Shown here: in pieces, positions 42,484-53,896 of the stretch
How positions within the stretch are numbered: the first letter of the stretch is position 1
Layout: each line of letters starts with the position of its first letter
DNA from: a bacterium
GTDB lineage: Bacteria; Planctomycetota; B15-G4
Length of the DNA stretch: 64,000 nt
Assembly (NCBI GenBank): GCA_030428785.1
Contig: JAUIEF010000003.1
Span: 26,317 to 90,316, forward strand
Reading direction: 5' to 3'
Notes under the pieces: model-generated
What the model was told of the DNA's origin: nothing
Seen by the model: the letters and a program-made list of their open reading frames with translations, nothing else
Databases searched by the model: none
Program-made: the position numbers and the translations under genes

Positions 42484-43755
42484 CTACGCGGGCTCGAGCA
42501 CCTCGGCGCCCATCATGAACGGGCGCAGCACCTCGGGCACGACGACGCTCCCGTCCTTCTGCTGGTAGAGCTCGAGGATCGGGATGAGGATCCGCGGGCT
42601 CGCCACGACGGTGTTGTTGAGCGTGTGGCAGAAGTGCTTCTTCTTGTCCTCGGTGCGGTAGCGCAGGTTGAGGCGCCGCGACTGGAAGTCGTGGAAGCGG
42701 CTCGCCGAGTGCGTCTCGCCCCAGCCCTCGCGCGACGGCATCCAGGCCTCGATGTCGAACTTCTGCACGTGCGGTACGCCGAGGTCGCCGCCGCACACGT
42801 TCACGACGCGGTAGGGCAGCCCGAGCGCCTGCATGACCTCCTCGGAGTTCTTCAGGATCGCCTGGTGCTCCGCGACCGAGGCCTCCTCGTCGGCCTCCAT
42901 GACGACGACCTGCTCGACCTTCTCGAACTGGTGGATGCGGTAGAGCCCGCGCGTGTCCTTGCCGGCGGCGCCCGCCTCGCGCCGGAAGCACGGTGAGCGC
43001 GCGACCATGCGCAGCGGCAGCTCGGCCTCGTCGAGGATCTCGTCCGAGCGGTACGCCGTGAGCGGCACCTCGGCGGTGCCCACGAGCGAGAGCTGGTCCT
43101 TCTCCATGCGGTAGGCCTGCTCCTCGCCGCCCGGGTAGTAGGCGGTGCCGACCATCGCGGGGTCGCGCACGAGGAGCGGGACCTCCGTGGGCACGAAGCC
43201 CTTGGAGATCATGTGCCGGTACGCGAACTCGAGCACGGCGCGGTGCAGCAGCGCGCCCGCGCCCTTGAGCACGTAGAAGCGCGCGCCGGAGAGCTTCACG
43301 CCGCGCTCGATGTCGAGGATGCCCAGGGCGTTGCCGAGCTCGACGTGGTCCTTGCGCGGGAACTCCGCGGCGGGGATCTCGCCCACCGTGTAGAGCTCGA
43401 CGTTGTCGGCGTCCGTCTTGCCCTCGGGGACCTCGACGGCGGGGAAGTTCGGCACGCGCAGCATGAGCGCGTCGAACTCCGTCTGCACCGCGGCGAGCGC
43501 CTCCTCGTCGCGCTTGATGCCCTCCTTGAGCTCGCCGAGCGCCGCGAGCTCCGTCTCGCGCTCCTCGGGCGACAGCTTGCCGAGCGCCTTGCTGCGCTTG
43601 CGTTGGTCGGCGACGGCGTCCTCGACGAGGCGGATGAGGCGGCGACGCTCGTCGTCCACCTCCACGAGACGGTCGAGGTCGACCTCGACGTGCTTCTTGG
43701 CCGCGCCCGCGCGGAGCTCGTCCAGCCGGTCGCGGATGACGTTGATGTCGAGCAT
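42484..43755 (-). CDS. serS: Seryl-tRNA synthetase
   Basis: MLDINVIRDRLDELRAGAAKKHVEVDLDRLVEVDDERRRLI; SPCFRREAGAAGKDTRGLYRIHQFEKVEQV; NLRYRTEDKKKHFCHTLNNTVVASPRILIPILE. Confidence 0.97.
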   Translation of the reverse strand: MLDINVIRDRLDELRAGAAKKHVEVDLDRLVEVDDERRRLIRLVEDAVADQRKRSKALGKLSPEERETELAALGELKEGIKRDEEALAAVQTEFDALMLRVPNFPAVEVPEGKTDADNVELYTVGEIPAAEFPRKDHVELGNALGILDIERGVKLSGARFYVLKGAGALLHRAVLEFAYRHMISKGFVPTEVPLLVRDPAMVGTAYYPGGEEQAYRMEKDQLSLVGTAEVPLTAYRSDEILDEAELPLRMVARSPCFRREAGAAGKDTRGLYRIHQFEKVEQVVVMEADEEASVAEHQAILKNSEEVMQALGLPYRVVNVCGGDLGVPHVQKFDIEAWMPSREGWGETHSASRFHDFQSRRLNLRYRTEDKKKHFCHTLNNTVVASPRILIPILELYQQKDGSVVVPEVLRPFMMGAEVLEPA

Positions 43756-45867
43756 CTACTGGATCCAGTCGCTCTCGAACGGGCCGCCGAGCAGCGAGTG
43801 CTTCTTCTGCTCGAGCTTGAACTCGAAGGTGGAGCCGCGGGGCGTGTCGATCCGGTACTCGTGCGGGAACCAGAGGATCTTGTCGATGTCCGCCCCGCCG
43901 TTCTGCCACTGCTCGATGCCGGTGCGCAGCAGCGTGTCGCCCTTCACGACGGACGTGCCCTTCTGGTCGCGCACGGAGACGTCGGGCTGGAGCGGGTCGT
44001 CGAAGAACATCGCGTACTCCTCGCCGCCCCGTCCGAACACGCGGATCGAGAGCGGGTTGAGCACGGACTCGTCGCCCTCGCGCGAGGTCTTGAACGTGAG
44101 CGTGTAGGGCGCGCCGAACTCGAGCGAGGTCGTCACGCCGGCGAGCACCTTGAACGGCTCCGACTTCCCCGTGTAGATGCGCACGAGGTCCTTGCTCGTC
44201 TTCTTGCCGGTGCTCACGGTGCCCAGGCAGATCTGGTACTCGCCGGCCGGGAGCTCCACCGTGCCGCCGCGACGCGACGGCAGGATGTCGAAGATGACGC
44301 CCTGGAACTCCTCGTCGACGGCGCGCGCGAGGAGGAAGTCCGGCGCCTTGCCGATGTCGTAGTCGACCTTGACGTGCCCCGTCGCGACGTCCATCTCGCG
44401 CACGGAGACGGAGGTGCCGTCGGGCGCGGGGCGGACCCGGAAGAAGCCGTCGTCCAGCTCCATGATCGCCGACAGCGGCGCGGCCTTCTTCGAGCGGCCG
44501 ACGAGCACGCCGTCCGGCTCCCAGAAGCTCACGTTGCCGTCCTGGTCGTACCAGGTCCGGATGTCGTCGAAGTTCTCGAGCGGGGCGCCGTACGTCCCGT
44601 CCATGTTGAGGTCGTAGAGCTTCCAGACGTCGCCGAGGACCTTCCCCTCCATCCACGACGCGATCCAGAAGCGCAGGCGCGTGCCCTCGGCGTTCGGCGC
44701 GTAGTTCGTCTCGACGCCGAACATGAGCTCACGGTCCGCGAGCGTGCAGACCATGAGCGGCAGCGTCTGCCCGTCGGGTCCCGGCACCTCGATGCGCGAC
44801 GGCGTGTTGCTCGTGCTGAACTCCACGTCGACCTCGCCGTCGCTGTCGGAGTCGAGCCCGAACTCGAACATGCCCGGCCGCGTGAGCGTCCACTGCTTGC
44901 CCCAGGGCGCGAGGTGGTACGTGCGCCAGATGTCGAACTTGTCCGGGCCCTCGCCGTTGATCCAGGTCATGGGCCACAGCTGGAACTGGTCGTCCGGGTA
45001 GACCGTCGGGAGCGCGACGCCGCTGATGCCCTTCTTGGGCGCCTCGCGCTCGAGCGGGAACTCCTGCCACTCGCTGCCCTCGGCGAAGGCCTCGAGCCCG
45101 AAGCCGCCGGACACGCCCGCCTCCTCCTCCTCGTCCTTGAGGCTCTCCGGCTTGGGCGCGTCGGGGTCGACGCCCATGGACTTCAGCGCGTCGAGCGCCT
45201 GCTGGGCCTCGGACACGAGCGACTCGCGGAAGGGCAGCTTCTCGCCCATCGCGACGACCTGCTTGAGGTACTGCGAGCGCTCCCACGGCCGGTCGCGCGA
45301 CTTCTCGATCTGCTCGCAGCGGGACAGGCAGAGCATGGCCTGCTCGTAGTCGCCGAGGGACTCGAACTCCTCCTGCACGGCGTTGTACGCGCGCTCGGCC
45401 GCGATCCACGACTCGACGGCGCGCCGCTCCTTCGCGTCGTTCTCGAGGTCGATGGCGTCCCAGAGGTTGCGCCGCGCCCGGTAGCGACGCACGCGGTCCT
45501 TCATGGGCATCTCGAGCACGAGGCGGACGCGGCTGATGTACCGCTCGTTGCGCGTCACGTCGTCGAGCGTCCAGGCGAGGGTGCGCGCCTCGTGGTGAAG
45601 CACCTCGACCTCCTGCTGCGAGAGGTCGTCGAGGATGAGGTCGAGCGCCTCCTCGGCGCCCTCACGGTTCCCGCGGACGATCTCGTTCATCTCGTCCGTG
45701 TCGCCGTTCTCCTTGGCGTCCCACCACTTCTTCCAGAAGCCCGTGAGGTGGTCGGGCATGCGGAGGTCGTGCTCCCCGACCATCTGCGCGGAGGCGGTCG
45801 ACAGCGTCCCGGCGAGGGCCAGGAGCATCACGAGGAGCGGCGTGCGGAGGCGGGCGAGGGATACCAT
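43756..45867 (-). CDS. Large secreted protein of unknown function
   Basis: About 703 aa, signal peptide LLVMLLALAGTLSTASAQ; helical N-half then beta-rich C-half with LDSDSDGEVDVEF and YDLNMDGTYGAPLENFDDIRTWYDQDGNVSFWEPDG. Confidence 0.85.
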   Translation of the reverse strand: MVSLARLRTPLLVMLLALAGTLSTASAQMVGEHDLRMPDHLTGFWKKWWDAKENGDTDEMNEIVRGNREGAEEALDLILDDLSQQEVEVLHHEARTLAWTLDDVTRNERYISRVRLVLEMPMKDRVRRYRARRNLWDAIDLENDAKERRAVESWIAAERAYNAVQEEFESLGDYEQAMLCLSRCEQIEKSRDRPWERSQYLKQVVAMGEKLPFRESLVSEAQQALDALKSMGVDPDAPKPESLKDEEEEAGVSGGFGLEAFAEGSEWQEFPLEREAPKKGISGVALPTVYPDDQFQLWPMTWINGEGPDKFDIWRTYHLAPWGKQWTLTRPGMFEFGLDSDSDGEVDVEFSTSNTPSRIEVPGPDGQTLPLMVCTLADRELMFGVETNYAPNAEGTRLRFWIASWMEGKVLGDVWKLYDLNMDGTYGAPLENFDDIRTWYDQDGNVSFWEPDGVLVGRSKKAAPLSAIMELDDGFFRVRPAPDGTSVSVREMDVATGHVKVDYDIGKAPDFLLARAVDEEFQGVIFDILPSRRGGTVELPAGEYQICLGTVSTGKKTSKDLVRIYTGKSEPFKVLAGVTTSLEFGAPYTLTFKTSREGDESVLNPLSIRVFGRGGEEYAMFFDDPLQPDVSVRDQKGTSVVKGDTLLRTGIEQWQNGGADIDKILWFPHEYRIDTPRGSTFEFKLEQKKHSLLGGPFESDWIQ

Positions 45868-45989
45868 GGCGACTCTCCACGGGGTGGTCGTCGGGCGGTC
45901 GTCGGAGGTTCGATCTTCCGGGGCGCGGCCGGAGGGGGCAACACCCGAGCGGGGCGTCGCGTCCCGGACGGGGGCGTCCCGGCGGACGG

Positions 45990-46835
45990 TCAGCGTCCCG
46001 TCTTCTGCCGGAGCTCGCGGCTGCGCTTGTCGAGGAAGCTGCGTTCGGACTTGTCGAGGGAGCCGAGGCCGGACGCCTGGATCTTCGCCAGGATGCGGTC
46101 CATCTCCCGGCGCTCGCCCGAGTGGGCCTCGGCGTCCTTCTGGGCCTTCTCGCGGCGCCGCTTCATCTGGACCTGCTGGACGACGTCGCCGCGCTTGAAC
46201 CAGAGGACGCCCACGAGCGCGCCGCCCAGGTGCGCGAGGTGCGCCGTGTTCGAGCCGGGCTGCATGGCGCCCTGGATGTCGAAGAAGACCTTGAGGCCGA
46301 TGAGCAGCGCGGCCGGGACGGGCATGGGCGGGATGAGCAGCAGGATCTGCCGCCGCGGCCACTTGCAGGCGTAGAGCGCCATGACGGTGTAGACCGCGCC
46401 GGACGCGCCGATCGTCGACCCCGGGCTGCCCTCGACGAGCGCGAGCGCCCACTGGCACAGCCCGCCGAACACGCCGCCCGCGACGTACATCCGCAGGAAG
46501 GACGCGCGCCCCATGATCCCCTCGAGCTCCCGCCCGAACATCCAGAGGAAGAACATGTTCCAGAGGATGTGGCTCGTGCCCGCGTGCAGCAGCATGTACG
46601 TGACGAGCTGCACGGGGAACAGGTAGTTGAAGGTGACGCCGTCCGCGGTCGCGTACCAGGCGTGCAGGCCGAACCACGCGCTGAGCCCGATGCCCGCCGT
46701 CTGGAACACCATCTGCAGGACGAAGACGCCGAGCGTCGCGACCGCGATGAGCTTGAAGGCGGACCAGTCCTGCAGGCTGCGCCCGAAGGACGTGCGCGGT
46801 CCGTTCTCGTCGTACCAGTTCGGGCGGAACGCCAC
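45990..46835 (-). CDS. Rhomboid-family intramembrane serine protease with C-terminal cytoplasmic helical extension
   Basis: HILWNMFFLWMFGRELEGIMG, GASGAVYTVMALYA, NTAHLAHLGGALVGVLWFKRGD; tail MDRILAKIQASGLGSLDKSERSFLDKRSREL. Confidence 0.94.
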   Translation of the reverse strand: MAFRPNWYDENGPRTSFGRSLQDWSAFKLIAVATLGVFVLQMVFQTAGIGLSAWFGLHAWYATADGVTFNYLFPVQLVTYMLLHAGTSHILWNMFFLWMFGRELEGIMGRASFLRMYVAGGVFGGLCQWALALVEGSPGSTIGASGAVYTVMALYACKWPRRQILLLIPPMPVPAALLIGLKVFFDIQGAMQPGSNTAHLAHLGGALVGVLWFKRGDVVQQVQMKRRREKAQKDAEAHSGERREMDRILAKIQASGLGSLDKSERSFLDKRSRELRQKTGR

Positions 46836-46865
46836 GGCGGCTTCGTCCCTCGCGCGGGGAGGCGG

Positions 46866-47849
46866 TCAGTACGACCGCTCGAGGATGAACGTGCACATGT
46901 CCTGGAGGCTCTGGCGCTCCGGGCCGGACGGGAAGCCCTCGAGGTGCTCGAGGCAGCGGCGCAGGTGGTTGTCCGCCTCCTCGTGGCACTCGACGACGGC
47001 CTCCTCGAGCGAGAACTCCGAGCGCAGGAGCTCGCGGCGCGAGCCGGCGGTCTCGCCGCAGAGCAGCTTGCGCAGGTCCTCGAGGCGCGCGTCGTCGAGC
47101 CCGCGCGCGAGCCGGATGACCGGCAGCGTGACCTTGCCGGTCTCGAGGTCCGTGCCGAGCGACTTGCCGGCGACGGACTCGTCCCCCACGACGTCCAGGC
47201 AGTCGTCGATGATCTGGAAGGCCGTGCCCACGTCGATGCCGAACTGCGCCATCGTGCGCGCCTGGCTCTCCGTGCCGCCGCCGTACTTCACGCCGAGCTC
47301 GCAGGCGGTCTTGAACATGGCCGCCGTCTTGCCCTGGATGATGCGGAAGTAGCGCGTCTCGTCGGGCTGCGTCCCGTCGAAGCGGAAGAAGCCCTGCTCG
47401 ATCTCGCCGCGGCACATGGACTGCGTCATGGCCGAGATCTCGAAGGCCGCGTCGAGCGTGGGCAGGCGCAGCGAGAGGTCGAAGGTCCGCGCGTAGATGA
47501 GGTCGCCGAGCAGGATCGGGATGTGGTTGCCGTGCTCCGCGTTGAGCGTCGGCACGCGGCGCCGCTTCTCCGCGCCGTCGAGCACGTCGTCGTGCAGCAA
47601 GGTCGCCATGTGGAGCGCCTCGAGCATGGCGCCGAGCACGGCGAGCTCGTGGTTGCGCCCCCCCACGAGGCCGCCGCAGAGGTGCACCATGGCCGGCCGC
47701 AGGCGCTTGCCCGAGAACTGGCCGATGTGGTCCATGAGCCGCGCCACGTCCTCGGCGTCGTCGACGAAGAGCTCCTCGCGCAGGATCCGGTCGGTCTCGG
47801 AGAGACCGGCGCGCACGGGCTCCATGATGTCGTGCTTGAGAAGGCTCAT
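46866..47849 (-). CDS. Polyprenyl diphosphate synthase family protein
   Basis: [77 protein letters not shown]. Confidence 0.95.
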   Translation of the reverse strand: MSLLKHDIMEPVRAGLSETDRILREELFVDDAEDVARLMDHIGQFSGKRLRPAMVHLCGGLVGGRNHELAVLGAMLEALHMATLLHDDVLDGAEKRRRVPTLNAEHGNHIPILLGDLIYARTFDLSLRLPTLDAAFEISAMTQSMCRGEIEQGFFRFDGTQPDETRYFRIIQGKTAAMFKTACELGVKYGGGTESQARTMAQFGIDVGTAFQIIDDCLDVVGDESVAGKSLGTDLETGKVTLPVIRLARGLDDARLEDLRKLLCGETAGSRRELLRSEFSLEEAVVECHEEADNHLRRCLEHLEGFPSGPERQSLQDMCTFILERSY

Positions 47850-47880
47850 GGGGGCGTCCTCGTCTCCCGGGTGTGCGGTG

Positions 47881-48498
47881 TCAGGCCGAGCGGCGGCCGC
47901 GGCGCAGGCGGGCCAGGTCGGCGGGCGTGTCCACGTCGCGCAGGAAGCGCCCGTCGGCGTCCGCGCCGAGAGCGGCGAGCGGGACCTCGAGCAGGCGCCC
48001 GTCCTCGCGGAGCGCCGCGAGGAGCGCGCGCAGCGAGGCGGTGCGGCCGCCCGCGGCGCCGAGTCGCCGCGCGACGTCGCCCGTGTCGCGGTGGTACAGG
48101 CCGTGGAAGGGTTGCGGTCGGCCGCCGGTCGACACGACGATCGCGCGAGCGTCCGGCGTCGCGTCGCGCGCGGCGAGGAGCCGCGTGACGACCGCCGCGC
48201 TCGGGTCGGGCAGGTCGCACGGGAGGAGCAGGCACCACGGGTGCCGCGCCGCAGAGAGTCCCGCGGCGAGCCCCGCGAGCGGTCCGTCGATCCCCGCGAC
48301 GTCGTCGACGGGACGCGCGCCGGGCGCCGGCAGGTCGCGCCCCCGGCCGAGCAGCAGGACGTCGTCCGAGATCCCGCGCGCGAGCTCGAGCGCCGGGTCG
48401 ACGAGCCGTCGGCCGCGCACGCGCCGGTCGGCCTTGCGCCCGCCGAGGCGCCGGGCGTCGCCGCCCGCGAGGACGATCACCGAGAGGTCGGGGCTCAC
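47881..48498 (-). CDS. mobA: Molybdenum cofactor guanylyltransferase (MobA-like)
   Basis: [82 protein letters not shown]. Confidence 0.85.
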   Translation of the reverse strand: MSPDLSVIVLAGGDARRLGGRKADRRVRGRRLVDPALELARGISDDVLLLGRGRDLPAPGARPVDDVAGIDGPLAGLAAGLSAARHPWCLLLPCDLPDPSAAVVTRLLAARDATPDARAIVVSTGGRPQPFHGLYHRDTGDVARRLGAAGGRTASLRALLAALREDGRLLEVPLAALGADADGRFLRDVDTPADLARLRRGRRSA

Positions 48499-48740
48499 GA
48501 ACCCTCGCCGCCGGACTTCGCGGAGCCGTCGCCGAGCTTCTCCGGATCGCTCTTCCCGCCGCCGTCCTGGCCCTCGCGCAGGCCGGTCTTGAACTCGTTG
48601 ATGCCCGAGCCCAGGGACCGCGCCATGCCGGGGATCCGGTTCCCGAAGAAGATGAGGACCACGAGAAGGATGATGATCCACTCCCACCCGCCGGGGATAC
48701 CGACGGCGAGGGCGCTCGGAAGGGGGGCGTCGGGGATCAC
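48495..48740 (-). CDS. tatA: Sec-independent protein translocase TatA/E
   Basis: 81 aa; [42 protein letters not shown]. Confidence 0.9.
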   Translation of the reverse strand: MIPDAPLPSALAVGIPGGWEWIIILLVVLIFFGNRIPGMARSLGSGINEFKTGLREGQDGGGKSDPEKLGDGSAKSGGEGS

Positions 48741-48932
48741 GGGTCGTGCTCCGGTCGGGCGATCCGCGCAGTATAGGCTCTGCCGTCGGGCGGCGCACTC
48801 GCCGCCGGGGGAAGCGCGGCCGTCGACCGAGGCGTGCCGCGGCGATCGAGACGCGGGGCGCGCGGACGGCCGCGCCCGGGGCCCGGGGGCGCCCCGCCGG
48901 GTCACCCCCCGCACGGGGCCCCGCCCGTCCCG

Positions 48933-49828
<896 letters not shown>

Positions 49829-49832
<4 letters not shown>

Positions 49833-51001
49833 GCCGCGGCTCCCTGCGTGGCCTCGACGGCCTTCGCCGCCGCGTCGGCCAGGTCGCTGGCCGTGATGAT
49901 GTCGAGGTCGGAGGTCTCGAGCAGCTCGCGACCGCGCTCGACGTTCGTGCCCTCGAGGCGCACGACGAGCGGCACGGAGAGCTTCGTCTCGCTCGCCGCG
50001 GCGAGGATGCCCTCGGCGATGACGTCGCACTTCATGATGCCGCCGAAGATGTTCACGAGGATGGCCTTCACGGCCGGGTCGCTCAGGATGATCTTGAACG
50101 CGGCCGACACCTGCTCGGCGGTCGCGCCGCCGCCCACGTCCAGGAAGTTCGCCGGGCTGCCGCCCGCCGCCTGGATCGTGTCCATGGTGCCCATGGCGAG
50201 GCCGGCGCCGTTCACGAGGCAGCCGATGTTCCCGTCGAGCGCGATGTACGCGAGCCCGACCTCGGCGGCCTGCGCCTCGCGCGGGTCCTCCTCGTCGATG
50301 TCGCGGAGCGCGACGATCTCGGGGTGACGGTAGAGCGCGTTGCTGTCGAAGTTGATCTTGCCGTCGAGCGCGACGACGCCGCCGTCCTTCGTCGTGACGA
50401 GCGGGTTCACCTCGACGATGGACGCGTCCTTCGCGAGGAAGAGGTCGACGAGCGCCGTGAAGACCTTCGTCGCCTGCTTGATGCTCTCGGCGGGGAGCCC
50501 GAGGCCGTAGGCGATCGTGCGCGCCTGCCACGCCTGCAGCCCGGCGTCCGGGTTGATCGCGACCTTCAGGATCTTCTCGGGCGTCTCGGCGGCGACGGTC
50601 TCGATGTCCATGCCGCCCTCGGTGCTCGCCATGAGCACGGGCTTGCCCTTGCTGCGGTCGAGCGTGATGCCCACGTAGTACTCGTGGTCGATGTCCGACC
50701 CCGCCTCGACGAGCAACGTCTTCACGGGCTGGCCGTCGGGTCCCGTCTGATGGGTGACCAACGGCTTGGACAGGATGGCGGCGGCGGCCTCGCGGGCCTC
50801 GGCGGCGGAGCGCACGAGCTTGACGCCCCCGCCCTTGCCGCGACCGCCCGCGTGGATCTGCGCCTTGACGACCGCGAGCGGGCCTCCCAGCTCGTCGAAG
50901 CCCGCGGCGACGCCGTCGGGGTCGGTCGCCACGACGCCCTGCGGGACCGGGATTCCGGCCTCGCGGAAGAGCTGTTTGGCTTGGTATTCGTGGATCTTCA
51001 T
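49829..51001 (-). CDS. sucC: Succinyl-CoA synthetase beta subunit
   Basis: [69 protein letters not shown]. Confidence 0.98.
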
Positions 51002-51183
51002 CCGCGACGGTTTACTGGTCGCCCCGCGCAAGGTCAAGGCGGCCGGGGACCTCGCGGCCGCCGCACCGCGCGTCCTCACCGGCTCCTCACCCGGGGGGGC
51101 GACGGACGCAAACCCCGCGCCCGCACCGCTCTCCGGCGGCCCCGGCCTCCCCACCGGCGCCCGCCGACCCGCTGCCCGCTCCG

Positions 51184-51214
51184 CCCGCCCCGCCCCGACG
51201 TCCCCGACTCCCCC
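51184..51214 (-). other. Potential G-quadruplex (minus) / i-motif (plus) sequence between divergent sucCD and dcd
   Basis: Plus strand CCCGCCCCGCCCCGACGTCCCCGACTCCCCC; minus strand has five G-tracts of 3 or more with 1-5 nt loops. Confidence 0.55.
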
Positions 51215-51225
51215 GCCGACCGCCC

Positions 51226-52314
51226 GTGACCGACGGCATCCTCACCCACGCGCAGATCGACGGCCTGCTCGCCGAGGGCGCGGTCCGCGCCGTGCGACCG
51301 CTCGACCCGGTGCAGCGCCAGCCCACGACGCTCGACCTGCGGCTCGGCACGGAGGCGCTCGCGATCCGGTCGGGCTTCCTGCCCACGGCGGGCACGGTCG
51401 AGGAGGAGGTCGCGGACCTCGTCGAGGAGCGCCTGCCGCTCGAGGACGGCGCCGTGCTGCGGCGCGGGCGCGTCTACCTCGTGCGGCTGCTCGAGGAGCT
51501 CGCGCTGCCGCGCGGCGTGCGGGCGCGCGCGAACCCACGCTCGTCGACGGGGCGCATCGACGTCTTCACGCGGACCGTCGTCGACCGGCACGACCGCTTC
51601 GACGACGTGCCCGACGGCTATGCCGGTCCGCTGTGGCTCGAGGTCGTGCCGCGGTCGTTCGACGTGCGCGTGCGGACGGGGCAGCGGCTCAACCAGTCGC
51701 GCTTCGTGCGCGGGCGGCCGCGGCTCACGGACGACGAGCTCGCCGCGCGCGTCGTCGCGGACGACCTCGTGCCGGGCGGCGCGCCGTCGGCGGTGCACGA
51801 GGCGTCGCTGCTGCTCGGCCTGAGCCTCGAGGCGGACGCGCCCGGCGCGCCCGTCGGCTGGCGCGCGCGCACGGACGCGCCGGTGCTCGACCTCGAGCGC
51901 TCCGGCGCCCACGACCCGCACGCGTTCTTCGAGCCCGTGGACGCCGACGCGCGCGGCGCGCTCACGCTCGAGCCCGAGGCCTTCTACATCCTCGCGTCCG
52001 CGCAGCGCGTGCGCGTGCCGCCGGACCTCGCGGCGGAGATGCTCGCGTGGGACGTCGGCATGGGCGAGCTGCGCACGAACTACGCCGGCTTCTTCGACCC
52101 GGGCTTCGGCTGGGGCCCGGCGAGCCCCGACGGCGCGCGCGCCGTGCTCGAGGTGCGCCCGCACGACGTCCCCTTCCGCGTGACGCACGGGCAGCCGATC
52201 TTCCGGCTCCAGTGGTCGCGCACGGTCGAGCCCTGCGCGGTGCTCTACGGCGGCGAGACCTCGGCGTACCAGGACCAGGGCCTCGCGCTCGCGCGGTACT
52301 TCCGCGCGCCCTGA
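51226..52314 (+). CDS. dcd: Long (double-domain type) 2'-deoxycytidine 5'-triphosphate deaminase
   Basis: [17 protein letters not shown]...[22 protein letters not shown]...[64 protein letters not shown]. Confidence 0.92.
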   Translation: MTDGILTHAQIDGLLAEGAVRAVRPLDPVQRQPTTLDLRLGTEALAIRSGFLPTAGTVEEEVADLVEERLPLEDGAVLRRGRVYLVRLLEELALPRGVRARANPRSSTGRIDVFTRTVVDRHDRFDDVPDGYAGPLWLEVVPRSFDVRVRTGQRLNQSRFVRGRPRLTDDELAARVVADDLVPGGAPSAVHEASLLLGLSLEADAPGAPVGWRARTDAPVLDLERSGAHDPHAFFEPVDADARGALTLEPEAFYILASAQRVRVPPDLAAEMLAWDVGMGELRTNYAGFFDPGFGWGPASPDGARAVLEVRPHDVPFRVTHGQPIFRLQWSRTVEPCAVLYGGETSAYQDQGLALARYFRAP

Positions 52315-52324
52315 CCGTCCCGGC

Positions 52325-53842
52325 TCAGCGCGTGCGTCGACGCCGGCGCGGCGGAGGCTTCCGCGTCTCGCCGAGCGGCTCCCCCACCGTGTGGATGTGG
52401 AGCGAGTTCGTCGCGCCCGTGTGGATGCGCTGGCCGCACACGATGACGAGGCGGTCGCCGCGGTGCACGAGCTTGTCCTCGAGCAGGCTCACCTCGGCCG
52501 CGGCGACCATGGCGGACACCGACGACGCCGGGGCGGTCTTGAGCGGCTTGACGCCCCAGAAGAACTTCATGCGGCGGAGCGTCGCGTCCTCGTGGCTGAA
52601 GCCGAAGATCGCGCGGCGCGGGCGCTGGCTCGCGATGAGCCGCAGCGTGCGCCCGGAGTTCGAGAAGCCGACGATCGCCCGCGCGCCCACGGCGCGCGCG
52701 GCGAGGCGCGCGGCGCGCGTCACCGCCTGCGCCGGGTCCTCGATGAGGAAGTCGTTGCCGAACCACTCGATGAGGTTGCCCGGGTCCTGCTCGGCCTCGA
52801 CGGCCACGTCGACGAGCGTCCGCACCGCCTCGACGGGGTGCTTCCCCACCGCGGTCTCGCCGGAGAGCATGAGCGCGTCCGTGCCCTCGAGCACGGCGTT
52901 CGCCACGTCCGACACCTCGGCGCGCGTCGCCGTCGGCCGGTCGATCATGCTCTCGAGCATCTGCGTCGCCGTGATGACCGGGCGCCGGCGCGCGAGCGCC
53001 TCGCGGATGATCCGCTTCTGCGCGAGCGGCACCTTCTCGAGGCCGATCTCCACGCCGAGGTCGCCGCGGGCGACCATGACGCCGCTCGTGACCTCGAGGA
53101 TGTCGCGCAGGTTGCGCATGGCCGACGCGCGCTCGATCTTCGCGATGACGAACGGCCGCTTGCCGTGCCGGTCGAGGATGCGGCGCAGGCTCAGGATGTC
53201 GTCGGCGTCCTGCACGAAGGACAGGGCCACCGCGTCGACGCCCAGCTCGAGGCCGAACGCGAGGTCGGCGCGGTCCTTGCGCGTGAGCGCCTTCACGCCG
53301 AGGTCGGCGCCCGGGATGTTCACGCCCTGCCGCGAGCGGAGCACGCCGCCGTGGATGACCTTGGCGAGCACGCCCTTGGCCGTGGGCTCCGTGACGCGCA
53401 GCTCGAGCAGGCCGTCCGCGAGGCGGATCGTCTGGCCCTCGCCGAGGCGCTTGATGGCGCCGGCCGCCTCGACCTGCAGCCTGTCGGGCGTGCCGACGAC
53501 CTTCGCCGAGCGCCCCTCGACGAGCTCGACGGTCCGCCCGCTGCGCAGCGGCACGGCGTCGTCCTGGACGCGGCCGACGCGCATCTTCGGGCCGCACAGG
53601 TCCTGGAGGATCGCCACGGGCCGGTCGAGCCGTCGGGACACCTTGCGGACGTCCGTCACGACGCGCCGGAACCACTCCTGCGTCCCGTGCGAGAAGTTGA
53701 GCCGGACCACGTCGACGCCCGCGCGGATCAACCGCTCGAGCATGGCCGGCGAGGCGCTCGCCGGACCGATCGTGGCCACGATGCGCGTGCACCGTTCGTA
53801 GGTCGTCACACCGCCCTCCACCAACCGGAGTGAGCCGGTCAT
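52325..53842 (-). CDS. pyk: Pyruvate kinase
   Basis: TRIVATIGPASASPAMLERLIRAGVDVVRLNFSHG, VMVARGDLGVEIGLEKVPLAQKRIIREA, ITATQMLESMIDRPTATRAEVSDVANAVLEGTDALMLSGETAVGKHP. Confidence 0.97.
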   Translation of the reverse strand: MTGSLRLVEGGVTTYERCTRIVATIGPASASPAMLERLIRAGVDVVRLNFSHGTQEWFRRVVTDVRKVSRRLDRPVAILQDLCGPKMRVGRVQDDAVPLRSGRTVELVEGRSAKVVGTPDRLQVEAAGAIKRLGEGQTIRLADGLLELRVTEPTAKGVLAKVIHGGVLRSRQGVNIPGADLGVKALTRKDRADLAFGLELGVDAVALSFVQDADDILSLRRILDRHGKRPFVIAKIERASAMRNLRDILEVTSGVMVARGDLGVEIGLEKVPLAQKRIIREALARRRPVITATQMLESMIDRPTATRAEVSDVANAVLEGTDALMLSGETAVGKHPVEAVRTLVDVAVEAEQDPGNLIEWFGNDFLIEDPAQAVTRAARLAARAVGARAIVGFSNSGRTLRLIASQRPRRAIFGFSHEDATLRRMKFFWGVKPLKTAPASSVSAMVAAAEVSLLEDKLVHRGDRLVIVCGQRIHTGATNSLHIHTVGEPLGETRKPPPRRRRRTR

Positions 53843-53896
53843 GGTACCCAGGCGGAGGGCCGGAACCACGCGCGGAACCGGACCGGGGCGCGCCGG

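Noticed and set aside
43213-46374. 1053-aa plus-strand ORF
   Set aside because: Antisense to serS, the secreted protein and rhomboid. Low-complexity composition typical of GC-driven open frames.
43756-47415. 1219-aa minus-strand ORF taken as one protein
   Set aside because: Only the part from 45867 is coding; the upstream part is a shifted frame over the rhomboid and polyprenyl synthase genes.
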